A DNA stretch of 64,000 nucleotides, from contig NZ_RQVJ01000002.1 of NCBI RefSeq assembly GCF_003999875.1, positions 62,001 through 126,000 on the forward strand. The letters run 5' to 3'. This stretch comes from Veillonella sp. 3310. Lineage in GTDB: Bacteria; Bacillota; Negativicutes; Veillonellales; Veillonellaceae. Below, one piece after another: positions 45,495-54,473 of this stretch. The notes under the pieces are model-generated. The model made no database searches and was not told the origin of the DNA. It was given only the letters and a program-made list of their open reading frames with translations. The position numbers and the translations under genes are program-made. How positions within the stretch are numbered: the stretch's first letter is position 1; the number at the start of each line of letters is the position of its first letter.

Positions 45495-45660
45495 GGTTTA
45501 TGTGGTGTAGCAGTATTATACCCACAGGCTACTGCTTATGAAGCTTATTCCCTTATATGTTCCCCTCTTCTGGGGTTGCCTAATGTAGAAGAACGAGGCG
45601 CCCCGAGATGATCTACGAATGAGGGCATTCCTAGGGTGGGGGGTGATAGAATAATTCTTC

Positions 45661-45689
45661 TTGTACATTTTCCGTGTTGGGTGTATAAT
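45661..45689 (+). promoter_or_regulatory. Promoter of ilvE
   Basis: TTGTAC, 17 bases, then TATAAT at 45684-45689 within GTGTATAATAGT, the same 12 bases as at pheA and alr. The ilvE start lies about 100 bases downstream. Confidence 0.6.
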
Positions 45690-45792
45690 AGTTTTTATCT
45701 AAAATACAAATCAGTAAATATTCATATGATGTGAAGAAGGAAAATGCACTGATGCATAGGCTTTCACGGGTATGGAATAGTAGGAGGACAGT

Positions 45793-46812
45793 ATGGCAAA
45801 GATTGATATGAACAATTTAGATTTTAGTTATAAAGAAACGCCATTCCGTTATGTGTCTAATTTCAAAGATGGTCAATGGGATGAAGGCGGTTTAACGGGT
45901 GAGGCGAATATTGTCCTCAATGAATGTGCTGGTGTATTCCAATATGCGCAAACGATTTTTGAAGGTTTGAAAGCATATTACACAAAAGATGGTCACATTG
46001 TGTGTTTCCGTCCAGATTTAAATGCTGAGCGCATGTATGATTCTGCGAAATACCTTGTGATGCAACCGTTCCCAACAGATCGTTTTATCGAGGCTGTGAA
46101 AGAAGTGGTAAAAGCAAACCAAGAGTTTGTGCCTCCATATAGCACAGGTGGTAGTTTGTATCTTCGTCCATTCTTGATGGGTACTAACAGTGTTATCGGT
46201 GTGAAACCAGCAGATGAGTTCCAATTCCGTATTTTCGGTACTCCTGTAGGAGATTATTTCAAAGGCGGTGTAAAACCTTTGAAAATCCAAATTTCCGATT
46301 TTGACCGTGCAGCACCACATGGTACTGGTCATATTAAAGCGGGCTTGAACTATGCTATGAGCTTGCATGCCTTAGAAGCAGCCCATGAAGCAGGGTATGC
46401 AGAAAATCTATATTTGGATCCTCGAACTCGCACAAAAGTAGAAGAAACTGGTGGAGCGAACTTTATTTTCATTACGAAAGATGGCAAATTAGTAACGCCT
46501 AAATCCGATAGTATTCTTCCATCTATCACACGTCGCTCCTTGATGTATGTGGCTGAACATTATTTGGGCATGACCGTAGAACATCGTGAAGTGTACAGAG
46601 AAGAATTGAAAGACTTCGCTGAATGTGGTCTTTGTGGTACAGCGGCTGTTATTTCTCCTGTGGGAATGGTACATTCCAAAGAAGAAGATATCTTCTTCCC
46701 AAGCGGCATGGATGAAATGGGCCCAACATTAACAAAATTGCGCGAAACATTACTTGGCATTCAACATGGTGAAATCGAAGCACCAGAAGGCTGGATTGTT
46801 CGCATCGTATAA
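45793..46812 (+). CDS. ilvE: Branched-chain amino acid aminotransferase
   Basis: PLP fold-type IV enzyme that makes leucine, isoleucine and valine from their keto acids with glutamate. The 339-residue protein has QTIFEGLKAYYTKDGHIVCFRP, YLRPFLMGTNSVIGVKPA, HIKAGLNYAMSLHALEAAHEAGY (PLP lysine region), ETGGANFIFI and ECGLCGTAAVISPVG. Length and motifs fit the IlvE type II group. AGGAGG is 7 bases before the ATG. Single-gene unit, with terminator downstream. Confidence 0.95.
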   Translation: MAKIDMNNLDFSYKETPFRYVSNFKDGQWDEGGLTGEANIVLNECAGVFQYAQTIFEGLKAYYTKDGHIVCFRPDLNAERMYDSAKYLVMQPFPTDRFIEAVKEVVKANQEFVPPYSTGGSLYLRPFLMGTNSVIGVKPADEFQFRIFGTPVGDYFKGGVKPLKIQISDFDRAAPHGTGHIKAGLNYAMSLHALEAAHEAGYAENLYLDPRTRTKVEETGGANFIFITKDGKLVTPKSDSILPSITRRSLMYVAEHYLGMTVEHREVYREELKDFAECGLCGTAAVISPVGMVHSKEEDIFFPSGMDEMGPTLTKLRETLLGIQHGEIEAPEGWIVRIV

Positions 46813-46834
46813 TAGAATACTTTTACAATGACGT

Positions 46835-46872
46835 AAACGCATGGTTACCTTAGGGTAGCTGTGCGTTTTCTT
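46835..46872 (+). terminator. Terminator of ilvE
   Basis: AAACGCA pairs with TGCGTTT with an inner TACC/GGTA, followed by TC. Confidence 0.7.
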
Positions 46873-47331
46873 GCATAGTAGGCATATATAAGGATGTGGA
46901 TGAAAGTAATGTTGAAAGAACCCATGAAAGTAAATGTATAAATTTTTGAAGAGTTGATAGATGATACACAATAATATATGAGTTTGAAGTCGTGAGATAA
47001 GAAGTAAAAAGAGGTGAATCGTTTAAGAATACATGTATACATGATGGATATGTATTGAAAAATAGTATAATATTTGCTACTATAATATACAGTTCTATAT
47101 TCTATAGAATTAGAGCTATATTTTATGATTATTATGAAATGTAGTTACTGATTATCATAAGAGGCTAACTCTTTACAGAGTGAGCATATAGTAGGTGGAT
47201 GCTAATACAGCATCTAGCCGAACTACTATGAAGTACAGTCATTTGACATATGAATTAGAACTTTCAGTATGTGTATACCTAGTGTTAAGTACGCTAGTGT
47301 AGTGATAGAGAGCCTACAGGAGGAGAGGGTT
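46873..47331 (+). other. Long leader region of gltB without recognised gene
   Basis: AT-rich, with two TATAAT sequences at 47066 and 47081 as possible -10 sites. Closer to gltB there are two small hairpins: ACTCT/AGAGT near 47169-47182, and TAGTAG...GATGCT/AGCATC...CTACTA at about 47190-47230. These could be leader structures; I recognise no riboswitch class. Confidence 0.4.
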
Positions 47332-50300
47332 ATGATGGAAATGAGTACCATTGCAAAACAACATGAGGAGCAGCGCCATTTGGAAGCAAATGGTTTGTAT
47401 AGTTCCCAATTTGAAAAAGATGCATGCGGCATGGGATTTGTGGTGAATATTAAAGGTAAGAAATCCCACGATATCATCGATGATGGCTTGCGTATTCTTG
47501 AGCGTTTAGAGCACCGTGGTGGTGCTGGCGCTGATAAGGATACGGGCGATGGAGCAGGTATCTTGGTGCAAATTCCACATGACTTTTTCCGTCGTGAGTG
47601 CGAAGTGTTGGGTATCCATTTACCGCCGGCAGGCGACTACGGTGTGGGCATGGTCTTTGCTCACAAGTACGAAACATTGCGAAATGAGCAAAAGCGTATC
47701 CTAGAAGAGGTTGTTCGTGAAGAAGGGCAAATCGTACTGGGTTGGCGTGAAGTGCCGGTAGATTCTACAGCTGTTGGACATGAGGCTGCTTTGATTCGCC
47801 CTTGGATGATCCAAATCCTCATCGGTAAAGGTCCAGATGTGACAAACCAAGCGGAGTTTGAACGTAAATTATATATGATTCGTAAAATTGCGGAAAAACG
47901 CATCGTTCCATTGAGCAAAGAAATGAGTAGCGATTTCTACATTGCATCCTTGTCGTCTAAAACGATCGTTTATAAAGGCATGTTGACACCAGTACAATTA
48001 CGTAACTTTTATCTTGACTTGAACGATTTAGATTTCACCTCTGCTTTAGCGATGGTCCACTCTCGTTTCAGTACAAATACATTCCCAAGCTGGGCACGGG
48101 CCCATCCTAATCGTTACTTAGTACATAATGGGGAAATCAACACGATCCGTGGTAATGTAAACTGGATTAATGCTCGTGAAGGAAAAGCAGAATCTCCATT
48201 GTTCCCAGATATTAAAAAAGTATTCCCCGTGGTGGATGATACAGGATCTGACTCTGCCATGTTCGATAATACCCTTGAGTTCTTACACATGACAGGCCGT
48301 AGCTTGCCACATGCCATCATGATGATGGTTCCAGAACCATGGGAACGCAATACTTTGATGAGTCAAGAAAAACATGACTTCTACGAGTTCAATAGTTTCA
48401 TGATGGAACCATGGGATGGTCCAGCAGCTATGGGCTTTACCGATGGGACTGTTATCGGTGGTGTCTTGGACAGAAACGGCTTGCGCCCTGCACGTTATTA
48501 TGTGACTGCTGACGACCGTGTGATCATGGCATCTGAAGTAGGCGTAGTGAACGAAGCGGACGATATGATTCGCGCCAAAGGTCGCTTAGAGCCAGGTAAA
48601 ATGCTTTTAATCGACACAGAAGAAGGTCGTATCATTTCTGATGAAGAAATCAAGCAACGAGTAGCTACAGAACTTCCTTATCACGAGTGGGTAAAAGAGC
48701 ATGTGATTCATTTGTCGGAAATTCAACAAGCTACGGAAGATAGCATTCCAGAAGTGGGCGATTTGTTCATGCAACAACAAGTATTCGGCTATACCCAAGA
48801 AGATTTGGTACGTATGATTATCCCTATGGCGAAAGATGGAAAAGATCCAGTAGGTTCCATGGGTGCCGATGCACCATTGGCGATTTTGTCCGATAAACCA
48901 CAAATGTTGTACTCCTATTTCAAACAACTATTTGCGCAAGTAACCAATCCGCCAATTGACGCCATCCGCGAAGAAATGGTGACCTCTACACGAGTGATGC
49001 TTGGCAATAGCGGTAACTTGACGGACCCCAACAAAGTGGGTACCTACGCCGTATCTATGCGGACACCAATCATGACGAACCAAGAATTGGCGAGTATCAA
49101 ACAATTGGACTGTCGTCGCATGAAATCGGTGACCTTGTCCATCCTGTTTGACCCTGCCAAAGGTGCGGAAGGCATGAAAGAAGCCTTAGACCGTTTGTGC
49201 AAAGATGCAGAGGAAGCAGCTCGTACTGACCAAAATGTGTTGATTTTATCTGACCGTGGCGTAGACGAACATCATGCGCCAATCCCTGCGTTATTAGCAG
49301 TGGCTGCGGTGCACAATCACTTGATTAACACCGTATTGCGCACAGAAATGGGCTTAATCTTAGAATCTGGGGAACCTCGTGAAGTACATCATTTCTGTAC
49401 TTTATTAGGCTATGGTGTAACAGCCATCAATCCGTATGTGGCATTAGCGACAGTTCGTGAACTACAAGCAACGAATCGCTTGGGCGATCTCACACCAGAA
49501 GAGGCAGAAGCGAATTACATCAAGGCTTCTGTATCAGGCATTATGAAAGTTATGTCGAAAATGGGCATTTCCACTGTACGCAGTTACCATGGAGCGCAAA
49601 TCTTTGAGGCATTGGGCTTGAATACAAACTTTATTAGTACCTACTTCCCAAATACACCGACACGCATTGGCGGTATCGGCTTAGGTGGCGTAGCCCGTGA
49701 AACGTTGGAACGATTCCAACGAGCTTTCAGAGAAGATGTGAAAGTCCTCGAACCAGGCGGTTGGTACGGTCCAATGAAAGATGGGGAAGAGCATTTATTC
49801 AATCCAGATACGATTAAGTTATTGCAAACATCCTTGGTTGAAGGGGATTACAATACATACAAAGAATACTCTAAAATGATTCGTGAAGATTATCACGTAA
49901 CCTTGCGTAGCTTGATGGAATTAAACTTCCCTGTGGGTGGCGGTATTCCTGTAGAAGAAGTAGAATCAGTGGAAGACATTGTGAAACGCTTTAAAGCAGG
50001 TGCTATGAGTTATGGTGCCATCAGTAAAGAGGCCCATGAAACTATTGCTATCGCTATGAACCGTTTAGGATCTACATCGAACTCCGGAGAAGGCGGCGAA
50101 GATACCAGTCGTTTTGTCCTAGACGCCAATGGCGACAATCGTAATAGTGAAGTTAAACAAATTGCGTCTGGTCGTTTTGGGGTAACTACGAATTATTTAG
50201 TACATGCGAAAGAGTTGCAAATTAAATGTGCCCAAGGGGCGAAACCAGGTGAAGGTGGCCAATTGCCAGGTAAAAAGGTATATCCTGAGATCGGTAAAGC

Positions 50301-51918
50301 CCGTCACTCCACACCAGGGGTAGAACTTGTATCCCCGCCTCCACATCACGACATTTATTCTATCGAAGATTTGGCAGAGTTGATTTATGACTTGAAATGC
50401 GTGAACCCAAGTGCAGCGATCTCTGTGAAATTGACCTCCGAAGCTGGGGTTGGTACCATTGCTGCAGGGGTAGCAAAAGCGAAAGCAGATAGCATCCTTA
50501 TCTCAGGCTATGATGGTGGCACGGGTGCAGCTGGTCGGACGTCTGTGAAACATGCAGGTGTGCCATGGGAATTAGGACTTTCAGAAACACATCAAACCTT
50601 GATGTTGAACCGTTTGCGTGACCGTGTACAACTGGAAGTAGATAGTAAGCTCATGACTGGCTATGATGTGGCTATCGCAGCCTTGCTAGGGGCAGAGTTA
50701 TTCGGATTTGGTACCTTGCCATTAGTGGCAGTAGGTTGTCGCATGGCACGGGTTTGCCATATGAATACATGTCCGTACGGCGTGGCAACGCAGGATGAAA
50801 AATTGCGTGCTAAATTCACAGGCAAACCAGAATATGTAGAAAACTTGATGAAGTTCATCGCCCAAGAATTGCGTGAGATCATGGCTCGTTTAGGCATTCG
50901 TAGCGTGCGTGAGTTAGTAGGTCGTATTGATTTAGTGCGCCAATGCTCCCAAGACGATAATTTTAAATTGTCTCGTGTGGACTTGAAACGAATCTTGTTC
51001 AAACCATACACAGATGCTTCTGTGGGACATTTGCATAGCATTGATCAAGACCATGAATTGGAACGCACTTTGGATATGAAAAAATTACTTCGTATGTGCC
51101 GTCCTGCCTTGGATGATCAAAAACCTATTCGTGCGAAATTGGCTATTAGCAATGTGAATCGTGTAGTAGGTACTTTAGTCGGCGGTGAAGTGGTTCGTCG
51201 TTACGGTGAAGCGGGCTTGGCAGATAATACGATTAAATTGAATTTCGTTGGTTCTGCAGGTCAAAGTTTCGGGGCTTTCATTCCGAACGGTATGACCTTA
51301 GAACTGGAAGGGGATGCGAACGATTACCTTGGTAAAGGTTTGTCCGGCGGTACGATTATTGCATACCCTCCAAAAGCAGCTACCTATGAAGCGCATGAAA
51401 ATATCTTGATCGGCAACGTGGCATTCTATGGGGCTACTTCTGGTACTGCCTATATCAATGGTGTCGCTGGGGAACGGTTCTGCGTTCGTAACAGTGGTAT
51501 TACTGCTGTCGTAGAAGGTGTGGGTGACCACGGTTGCGAATACATGACAGGCGGCGAGGTCCTTGTCCTTGGACGTGTGGGCCGTAACTTTGGCGCCGGC
51601 ATGTCCGGTGGCTATGCGTACGTGCTTGACCTAGATGGACGTTACTGCAATACAGGACTTGTGGAACTTCGTAAGCCTAGTGAAAGTGACCTAACACGGA
51701 TTCATGAGTTAGTGCAACAACATGTATTGCATACGAACTCTAAACAAGGTCGCCATATGCTAGAGAACTGGGTATTGTACAAAGATCGCTTTACCAAAAT
51801 TGTGCCAACCGCTTATGAAGAAATGCAACAAAGCATTGCTCACTTCCAAGGGGAAGGTATGTCATTAGAAGAAGCGCAATTAGCAGCATTTAAAGCAAAA
51901 TATATGAGTGGAAAATAG
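47332..51918 (+). CDS. gltB: Glutamate synthase large subunit
   Basis: Makes two glutamate from glutamine and 2-oxoglutarate. The 1528-residue protein has the full order: N-terminal glutaminase domain starting at Cys32 after a short propeptide (EKDACGMGF), central domain, FMN/2-oxoglutarate domain (GAMSYGAISKEAHETIAIAMNR, SGYDGGTGAAGRTSVKHAG), [3Fe-4S] cysteines in GCRMARVCHMNTCPYG, and the C-terminal GXGXG beta-helix. ATG 47332 follows AGGAGGAGAGGG; the frame is open back to 47269. No gltD follows: the next gene is on the other strand. The electron donor partner must be elsewhere or be ferredoxin. Confidence 0.95.
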   Translation: MMEMSTIAKQHEEQRHLEANGLYSSQFEKDACGMGFVVNIKGKKSHDIIDDGLRILERLEHRGGAGADKDTGDGAGILVQIPHDFFRRECEVLGIHLPPAGDYGVGMVFAHKYETLRNEQKRILEEVVREEGQIVLGWREVPVDSTAVGHEAALIRPWMIQILIGKGPDVTNQAEFERKLYMIRKIAEKRIVPLSKEMSSDFYIASLSSKTIVYKGMLTPVQLRNFYLDLNDLDFTSALAMVHSRFSTNTFPSWARAHPNRYLVHNGEINTIRGNVNWINAREGKAESPLFPDIKKVFPVVDDTGSDSAMFDNTLEFLHMTGRSLPHAIMMMVPEPWERNTLMSQEKHDFYEFNSFMMEPWDGPAAMGFTDGTVIGGVLDRNGLRPARYYVTADDRVIMASEVGVVNEADDMIRAKGRLEPGKMLLIDTEEGRIISDEEIKQRVATELPYHEWVKEHVIHLSEIQQATEDSIPEVGDLFMQQQVFGYTQEDLVRMIIPMAKDGKDPVGSMGADAPLAILSDKPQMLYSYFKQLFAQVTNPPIDAIREEMVTSTRVMLGNSGNLTDPNKVGTYAVSMRTPIMTNQELASIKQLDCRRMKSVTLSILFDPAKGAEGMKEALDRLCKDAEEAARTDQNVLILSDRGVDEHHAPIPALLAVAAVHNHLINTVLRTEMGLILESGEPREVHHFCTLLGYGVTAINPYVALATVRELQATNRLGDLTPEEAEANYIKASVSGIMKVMSKMGISTVRSYHGAQIFEALGLNTNFISTYFPNTPTRIGGIGLGGVARETLERFQRAFREDVKVLEPGGWYGPMKDGEEHLFNPDTIKLLQTSLVEGDYNTYKEYSKMIREDYHVTLRSLMELNFPVGGGIPVEEVESVEDIVKRFKAGAMSYGAISKEAHETIAIAMNRLGSTSNSGEGGEDTSRFVLDANGDNRNSEVKQIASGRFGVTTNYLVHAKELQIKCAQGAKPGEGGQLPGKKVYPEIGKARHSTPGVELVSPPPHHDIYSIEDLAELIYDLKCVNPSAAISVKLTSEAGVGTIAAGVAKAKADSILISGYDGGTGAAGRTSVKHAGVPWELGLSETHQTLMLNRLRDRVQLEVDSKLMTGYDVAIAALLGAELFGFGTLPLVAVGCRMARVCHMNTCPYGVATQDEKLRAKFTGKPEYVENLMKFIAQELREIMARLGIRSVRELVGRIDLVRQCSQDDNFKLSRVDLKRILFKPYTDASVGHLHSIDQDHELERTLDMKKLLRMCRPALDDQKPIRAKLAISNVNRVVGTLVGGEVVRRYGEAGLADNTIKLNFVGSAGQSFGAFIPNGMTLELEGDANDYLGKGLSGGTIIAYPPKAATYEAHENILIGNVAFYGATSGTAYINGVAGERFCVRNSGITAVVEGVGDHGCEYMTGGEVLVLGRVGRNFGAGMSGGYAYVLDLDGRYCNTGLVELRKPSESDLTRIHELVQQHVLHTNSKQGRHMLENWVLYKDRFTKIVPTAYEEMQQSIAHFQGEGMSLEEAQLAAFKAKYMSGK

Positions 51919-52033
51919 AGGTTGGACCCTATGCAAACTGAATGATATGCCTATGTCTATGCGTGGCAATATATCTTGGGGGCGCTTGCAGTCTTCTCTA
52001 AATATATGATAGAACCAATATAATATAGATATA

Positions 52034-52078
52034 AAAAGAGGAATGGAACTGATACATCAGAACCATTCCTCTTTTGGT
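52034..52078 (+). terminator. Terminator of gltB
   Basis: AAAAGAGGAATGG pairs perfectly with CCATTCCTCTTTT (13 pairs). Confidence 0.88.
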
Positions 52079-52118
52079 GTAAATGCTATATTAACATGAT
52101 TTCATGTATATAGAGAAA

Positions 52119-52147
52119 CAGAAAAGGCTCCATAGGAGCCTTTTCTA
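52119..52147 (-). terminator. Terminator of the ispE-gntR operon
   Basis: AGAAAAGGCTCC and its exact reverse complement around a three-base loop, just past the end of the minus-strand regulator gene. It can work in both directions. Confidence 0.82.
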
Positions 52148-52159
52148 TATAGTATGTAA

Positions 52160-52849
52160 TTATTCCTCATGTCCTTTGAGCTTCATACCAGCAAGTAATG
52201 TTTTCTCCGATTCTTCCATGTGGATGCGAGCAATATGGCGAGCTCGTTCTACATCGCGATCGGAAATAGCCTCTACTAATTGACGATGTTCATCCCACGT
52301 TTTTGCAAGACGTCCCGTCTGACTCATAGACAACGTACGGAAGCGCAAAGTTTGCTCCCGTAGGTTGTGAATCATTTCCACAAGACGATCATTACGAGAT
52401 GCTTTATAGAGAATTTCGTGGAATAGAATATCGGCTTGCACAACTTTGTCTAAATTATTTTCATTCATGTAGTTGCCGATTTCAACAAGATGCTGCTCTA
52501 AGGCCTCGATTTCTTCATTGGTAATACGCTCTGCGGCGAGTTCGGCAGCGAGTTCTTCTAAGATAGAACGAAGTTCAAATACTTCTGTTACATCTTTTAA
52601 ACTCATATCCGCCACATAGGTGCCACGGCGAGGAATCATAACCACAAGACCTTCTTGTTCTAAAATGCGGATCGCTTCACGAATAGGAGTACGGCTCACA
52701 CCGAGCTCCTCTGCAAGAGGAATCTCCATTAGCCTCTCACCTGGTGGCAACAGACCGTCACGAATGGCTTGGCGTAACGCATCGCTAACAATCTCACGAA
52801 GTGGTTTGTACGCATCTAAACGGATGGGTTGTAAACGTGGTGCATTCAT
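52160..52849 (-). CDS. GntR-family regulator (FadR/FCD type)
   Basis: The 229-residue protein has an N-terminal winged helix (PLREIVSDALRQAIRDGLLPPGERL, AEELGVSRTPIREAIRILEQEGLV, RRGTYVADM) and a C-terminal all-helical FCD ligand domain (EVFELRSILEELAAELAAER; ILFHEILYKASRND; HRQLVEAISDRDVERARHIARIH with the metal-type His residues). The effector is unknown. Its ATG overlaps the ispE stop by four bases, so the two are translated together, although a functional link is not obvious. Confidence 0.9.
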   Translation of the reverse strand: MNAPRLQPIRLDAYKPLREIVSDALRQAIRDGLLPPGERLMEIPLAEELGVSRTPIREAIRILEQEGLVVMIPRRGTYVADMSLKDVTEVFELRSILEELAAELAAERITNEEIEALEQHLVEIGNYMNENNLDKVVQADILFHEILYKASRNDRLVEMIHNLREQTLRFRTLSMSQTGRLAKTWDEHRQLVEAISDRDVERARHIARIHMEESEKTLLAGMKLKGHEE

Positions 52850-53730
52850 CGTAGGGCCTCCTCATCATGTGTTTTCGTAATTAGTGAAAGCCAGTTATGA
52901 CCGGCTTGTTTAATTTCTTCTTGTAATCGAATAGCATCCAGTGCTTTTTCCAATAACACCACCATAGTAGGACCACTACCCGTCATGATGGTAGGGAATC
53001 CACGGTCCAAGAAAAATTGCTTGCATATCACAAGTTCTGGGTGGACAGGGAAAATTAATTCTTCAAAGGTGTTGTCACTAGTTATGAAAGCCTGACGAAA
53101 GTCTTTGGCTTTCATATGTGTGGTAACGGTATCCATCGTTGCTGAAGTCACACGAGAAGTACCTGTAAATCTTCCATAGGCTTCTGCAGTGGAAATGCTT
53201 ACTTCTGGTTTTACGATCAGTAGCCATTGAGCACCGCTAGTAGGTAAAGTTTCTAATCGTTCGCCTCGACCAGTGCCGCGGGCAGTACCGCCTTTCAGTA
53301 AGAAAGGTACGTCAGAACCAAGTTTAGAAGCCATGGTCATTAGTTCCTCATCGGTTAAGCGAAGGTCCCAGAATTTGTTAAGACCCAGTAGCATTGCGGC
53401 ACCATCGCCACTACCACCGCCCATGCCAGCACAAGGGGGAACCCGTTTTAACAAATGAATAGCAGCTCCTTGCGTACAGCCCGTATAGTCTTGCACCATA
53501 TGAAGGGCTTTCATAGCAATATTGCTTTCTGTATAGGGGATTAATTGTGCCATATAATATGGCAGTTCAGGGGCATCGCCAGAGAATACCACAGAGTGGT
53601 GGCGTGCGAAATAAAGAGAATCCCCTAAGAAAATAGATTGAAAAATGGTATCTATATTGTGGTACCCGTCATCACGTTTGCCGGTGATAGCAAGGCCCAC
53701 ATTGATTTTACTAAAAGCTCGTTGTTCCAT
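52846..53730 (-). CDS. ispE: 4-diphosphocytidyl-2-C-methyl-D-erythritol kinase
   Basis: GHMP kinase of the non-mevalonate isoprenoid pathway. The 294-residue protein has AFSKINVGLAITGKRDDGYHNIDTIFQ at the N-terminus (substrate-binding Lys), the ATP loop RVPPCAGMGGGSGDGAAML, SDVPFLLKGGTARGTGRGE, and TGSGPTMVVLL near the end. GAGGTGA lies 8 bases before the ATG. It is divergent from tadA and forms an operon with the GntR gene. Confidence 0.95.
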   Translation of the reverse strand: MEQRAFSKINVGLAITGKRDDGYHNIDTIFQSIFLGDSLYFARHHSVVFSGDAPELPYYMAQLIPYTESNIAMKALHMVQDYTGCTQGAAIHLLKRVPPCAGMGGGSGDGAAMLLGLNKFWDLRLTDEELMTMASKLGSDVPFLLKGGTARGTGRGERLETLPTSGAQWLLIVKPEVSISTAEAYGRFTGTSRVTSATMDTVTTHMKAKDFRQAFITSDNTFEELIFPVHPELVICKQFFLDRGFPTIMTGSGPTMVVLLEKALDAIRLQEEIKQAGHNWLSLITKTHDEEALR

Positions 53731-53865
53731 AAGATTGTCACCTCAGTGAAGTCATCAAAATGTTTGCATGTACTTTTTATTATATCATAATTAGCTTAAG
53801 AAGTGACGATTCTCTGAAAGTATGGTATTCTATTGTGTAGCGGCAAGTGGAAAGGAAGTGATTGT

Positions 53866-54363
53866 ATGACTGATGAAGAGTATATGCGTGAAGCCTTGGT
53901 AGAGGCACGTAAGGCCTATGATATGGGTGAGATTCCTATTGGTGCTGTATTAGTGCATGAAGGCCAAATTATTAGTCGTCATCACAACCGTCGTGAGATT
54001 GACCATGATGCGACGGCCCATGCAGAGGTCCTTGTCATCCGTGAGGCGAATGCTATGCTTGAAAGGTGGCGGTTGACCGGTTGTACGCTTTATGTTACCA
54101 TAGAGCCGTGCCCTATGTGTGCTGGTGCTATTATTAACAGTCGCATTGATCGTGTTGTCTATGGTAGTAGCGACTATAAGGGCGGTGCGGTAGAATCTTT
54201 GTTTAATGTACTTTCACATCCGAATTTAAACCATGAACCACAGGTGTTGGCGGGTGTATTGCAAGAAGAATGCAGTCAAATTATGAAAGATTTTTTCAAA
54301 GAACGCCGTCGTATACGGAGAGGTACTCAAGTGGCTGAAGAGTCCGCACTCGAAATGCGGTAG
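53866..54363 (+). CDS. tadA: tRNA-specific adenosine deaminase; 3' end overlaps tRNA-Ser
   Basis: Converts A34 to inosine in tRNA-Arg(ACG). The 165-residue zinc deaminase has HAEVLVIREA (His52, Glu54) and PCPMCAGAII (Cys82, Cys85), and the RIDRVVYGSSDYKGGAVESLFN segment. GAAAGGAAG sets the ATG at 53866. The last 15 codons (from residue 151, GTQVAEESALEMR) lie inside the tRNA-Ser gene at 54317-54407, and the TAG stop falls in the tRNA variable arm. The conserved enzyme part ends at KDFFKERRR, so the tail is probably just read through the tRNA gene. Confidence 0.93.
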   Translation: MTDEEYMREALVEARKAYDMGEIPIGAVLVHEGQIISRHHNRREIDHDATAHAEVLVIREANAMLERWRLTGCTLYVTIEPCPMCAGAIINSRIDRVVYGSSDYKGGAVESLFNVLSHPNLNHEPQVLAGVLQEECSQIMKDFFKERRRIRRGTQVAEESALEMR

Positions 54364-54407
54364 GTCAGGAAACTGGCGCGGGGGTTCAAATCCCCCTCTC
54401 TCCGCCA
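54317..54407 (+). tRNA. tRNA-Ser (anticodon CGA)
   Basis: Acceptor stem GGAGAGG (54317-54323) pairs with TCTCTCC (54397-54403) with a G-U at the last position, then G and an encoded CCA. The anticodon arm CCGCA-CTCGAAA-TGCGG gives anticodon CGA. There is a long variable arm of the class II type, and the T arm is GGGGG-TTCAAAT-CCCCC. The tRNA starts inside the tadA coding frame on the same strand; a terminator follows it. Confidence 0.94.
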
Positions 54408-54411
54408 AAGT

Positions 54412-54444
54412 AAGGGCTGTGTCAGTAGATGCAGCCCTTTTTTA
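54412..54444 (+). terminator. Terminator after tRNA-Ser
   Basis: AAGGGCTG pairs with CAGCCCTT around a 12-base loop, followed by TTTT. Confidence 0.85.
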
Positions 54445-54473
54445 CAAAATGACGTAGTTATAGGAGGTATGAT

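Noticed and set aside
47190-47230. T-box or glutamine riboswitch before gltB
   Set aside because: Small hairpins exist but no T-box core (GGTGGNACCGCG) and no recognised glutamine aptamer blocks were seen.
54317-54363. Frameshift at the 3' end of tadA
   Set aside because: No break in the frame is seen; the conserved enzyme is complete before the overlap, and the tRNA is well formed, so a true overlap is the simpler reading.
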